Part shown: positions 5,937 to 6,051 of the stretch, piece after piece
How positions within the stretch are numbered: position 1 is the first letter of the stretch
How the letters are laid out: every line of letters starts with the position of its first letter
Assembly: GCA_016870675.1 (NCBI GenBank)
Contig: VGAU01000119.1
Span: forward strand, 1 to 6,051
Reading direction: 5' to 3'
Length of the DNA stretch: 6,051 nucleotides
DNA from: Actinomycetota bacterium
GTDB taxonomy: Bacteria > Actinomycetota > Humimicrobiia > Humimicrobiales > Humimicrobiaceae
Notes under the pieces: generated by a model
What the model saw: only the letters and a program-made list of their open reading frames with translations
Told to the model about the DNA's origin: nothing
Database searches by the model: none
Position numbers and translations under genes: made by a program

Positions 5937-6051
5937 TTATACCTTTTCCTTTTTATATAGGTTGTTAAATATTTTTATAAAGACTGATAAAAATTTTTCA
6001 TTTATCTCCGGCAAAGCTATAGTAACCCTGATATATCCAGGTATTCCAGAT
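5937..6051 (-). CDS. HisC-type PLP aminotransferase, C-terminal fragment (runs off window)
   Basis: Only the last 37 codons are present; the gene continues past position 6051. The translated end begins SGIPGYIRVTIALPEINEKF, then LSVFIKIF and a Lys-rich end. The block PGYIRVTI-x-LPEIN-x-F matches the end of fold-type I aminotransferases of the histidinol-phosphate aminotransferase family, where the Arg binds the substrate carboxylate and the following G/A-x-P-E-x-N stretch starts the final helix. Close relatives such as CobD-like threonine-phosphate decarboxylase cannot be excluded from so short a piece; a CobD-like role would fit a corrinoid-using neighbour. The TAA at 5937-5939 lies 4 bases before the methyltransferase ATG, so the two are probably one transcript. 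Confidence 0.7.
   Translation of the reverse strand, partial: SGIPGYIRVTIALPEINEKFLSVFIKIFNNLYKKEKV

Overview
The window comes from an AT-rich bacterial genome. Its genes have Shine-Dalgarno sites, one upstream region has a TATAAT-type promoter, and the set includes a folate/corrinoid methyltransferase and a MalK/UgpC-type ABC ATPase. The gene content would suit an anaerobe, possibly thermophilic or from a candidate phylum such as Atribacterota. That placement is inferred from gene content only and is weak. Except for one small gene at the left edge, every gene lies on the minus strand, so the main reading order is right to left.

Right half (6051 to 3940, minus strand): the C-terminal end of a HisC-type aminotransferase runs in from outside the window. 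Four bases later comes a methyltetrahydrofolate:corrinoid methyltransferase, and 55 bases after that an orphan sugar/glycerol-phosphate-type ABC ATPase with no permease or binding protein in view.

Middle (3939 to 3582): this 358-base gap holds three things. Directly after the ABC gene is a relic of an IS200/IS605-type element: its right end, an omegaRNA-like scaffold and the degenerate C-terminal tail of TnpB, but no transposase or TnpB body. This block is about 49% GC, while the DNA left of it is about 19% GC. Next is a strong 17-bp hairpin terminator that begins exactly where the omegaRNA guide would begin. Last is an AT-rich leader with an extended -10 promoter for the next operon.

Left half (3581 to 493, minus strand): a tight three-gene operon of a calcineurin-like metallophosphoesterase, cyclic 2,3-diphosphoglycerate synthetase and 2-phosphoglycerate kinase. 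The first two genes overlap by 32 bases and the last two are 1 base apart. The last two enzymes form the complete route 2-phosphoglycerate -> 2,3-diphosphoglycerate -> cyclic 2,3-diphosphoglycerate (cDPG), a solute best known as a thermoprotectant and phosphate/energy store of methanogenic archaea. The phosphoesterase in the same operon is a good candidate for the turnover enzyme (hydrolase) of the pathway. This operon is the most interesting part of the window.

Left edge (62 to 496, plus strand): a small membrane-anchored protein of unknown function converges on the kinase gene, and the two stop codons overlap.
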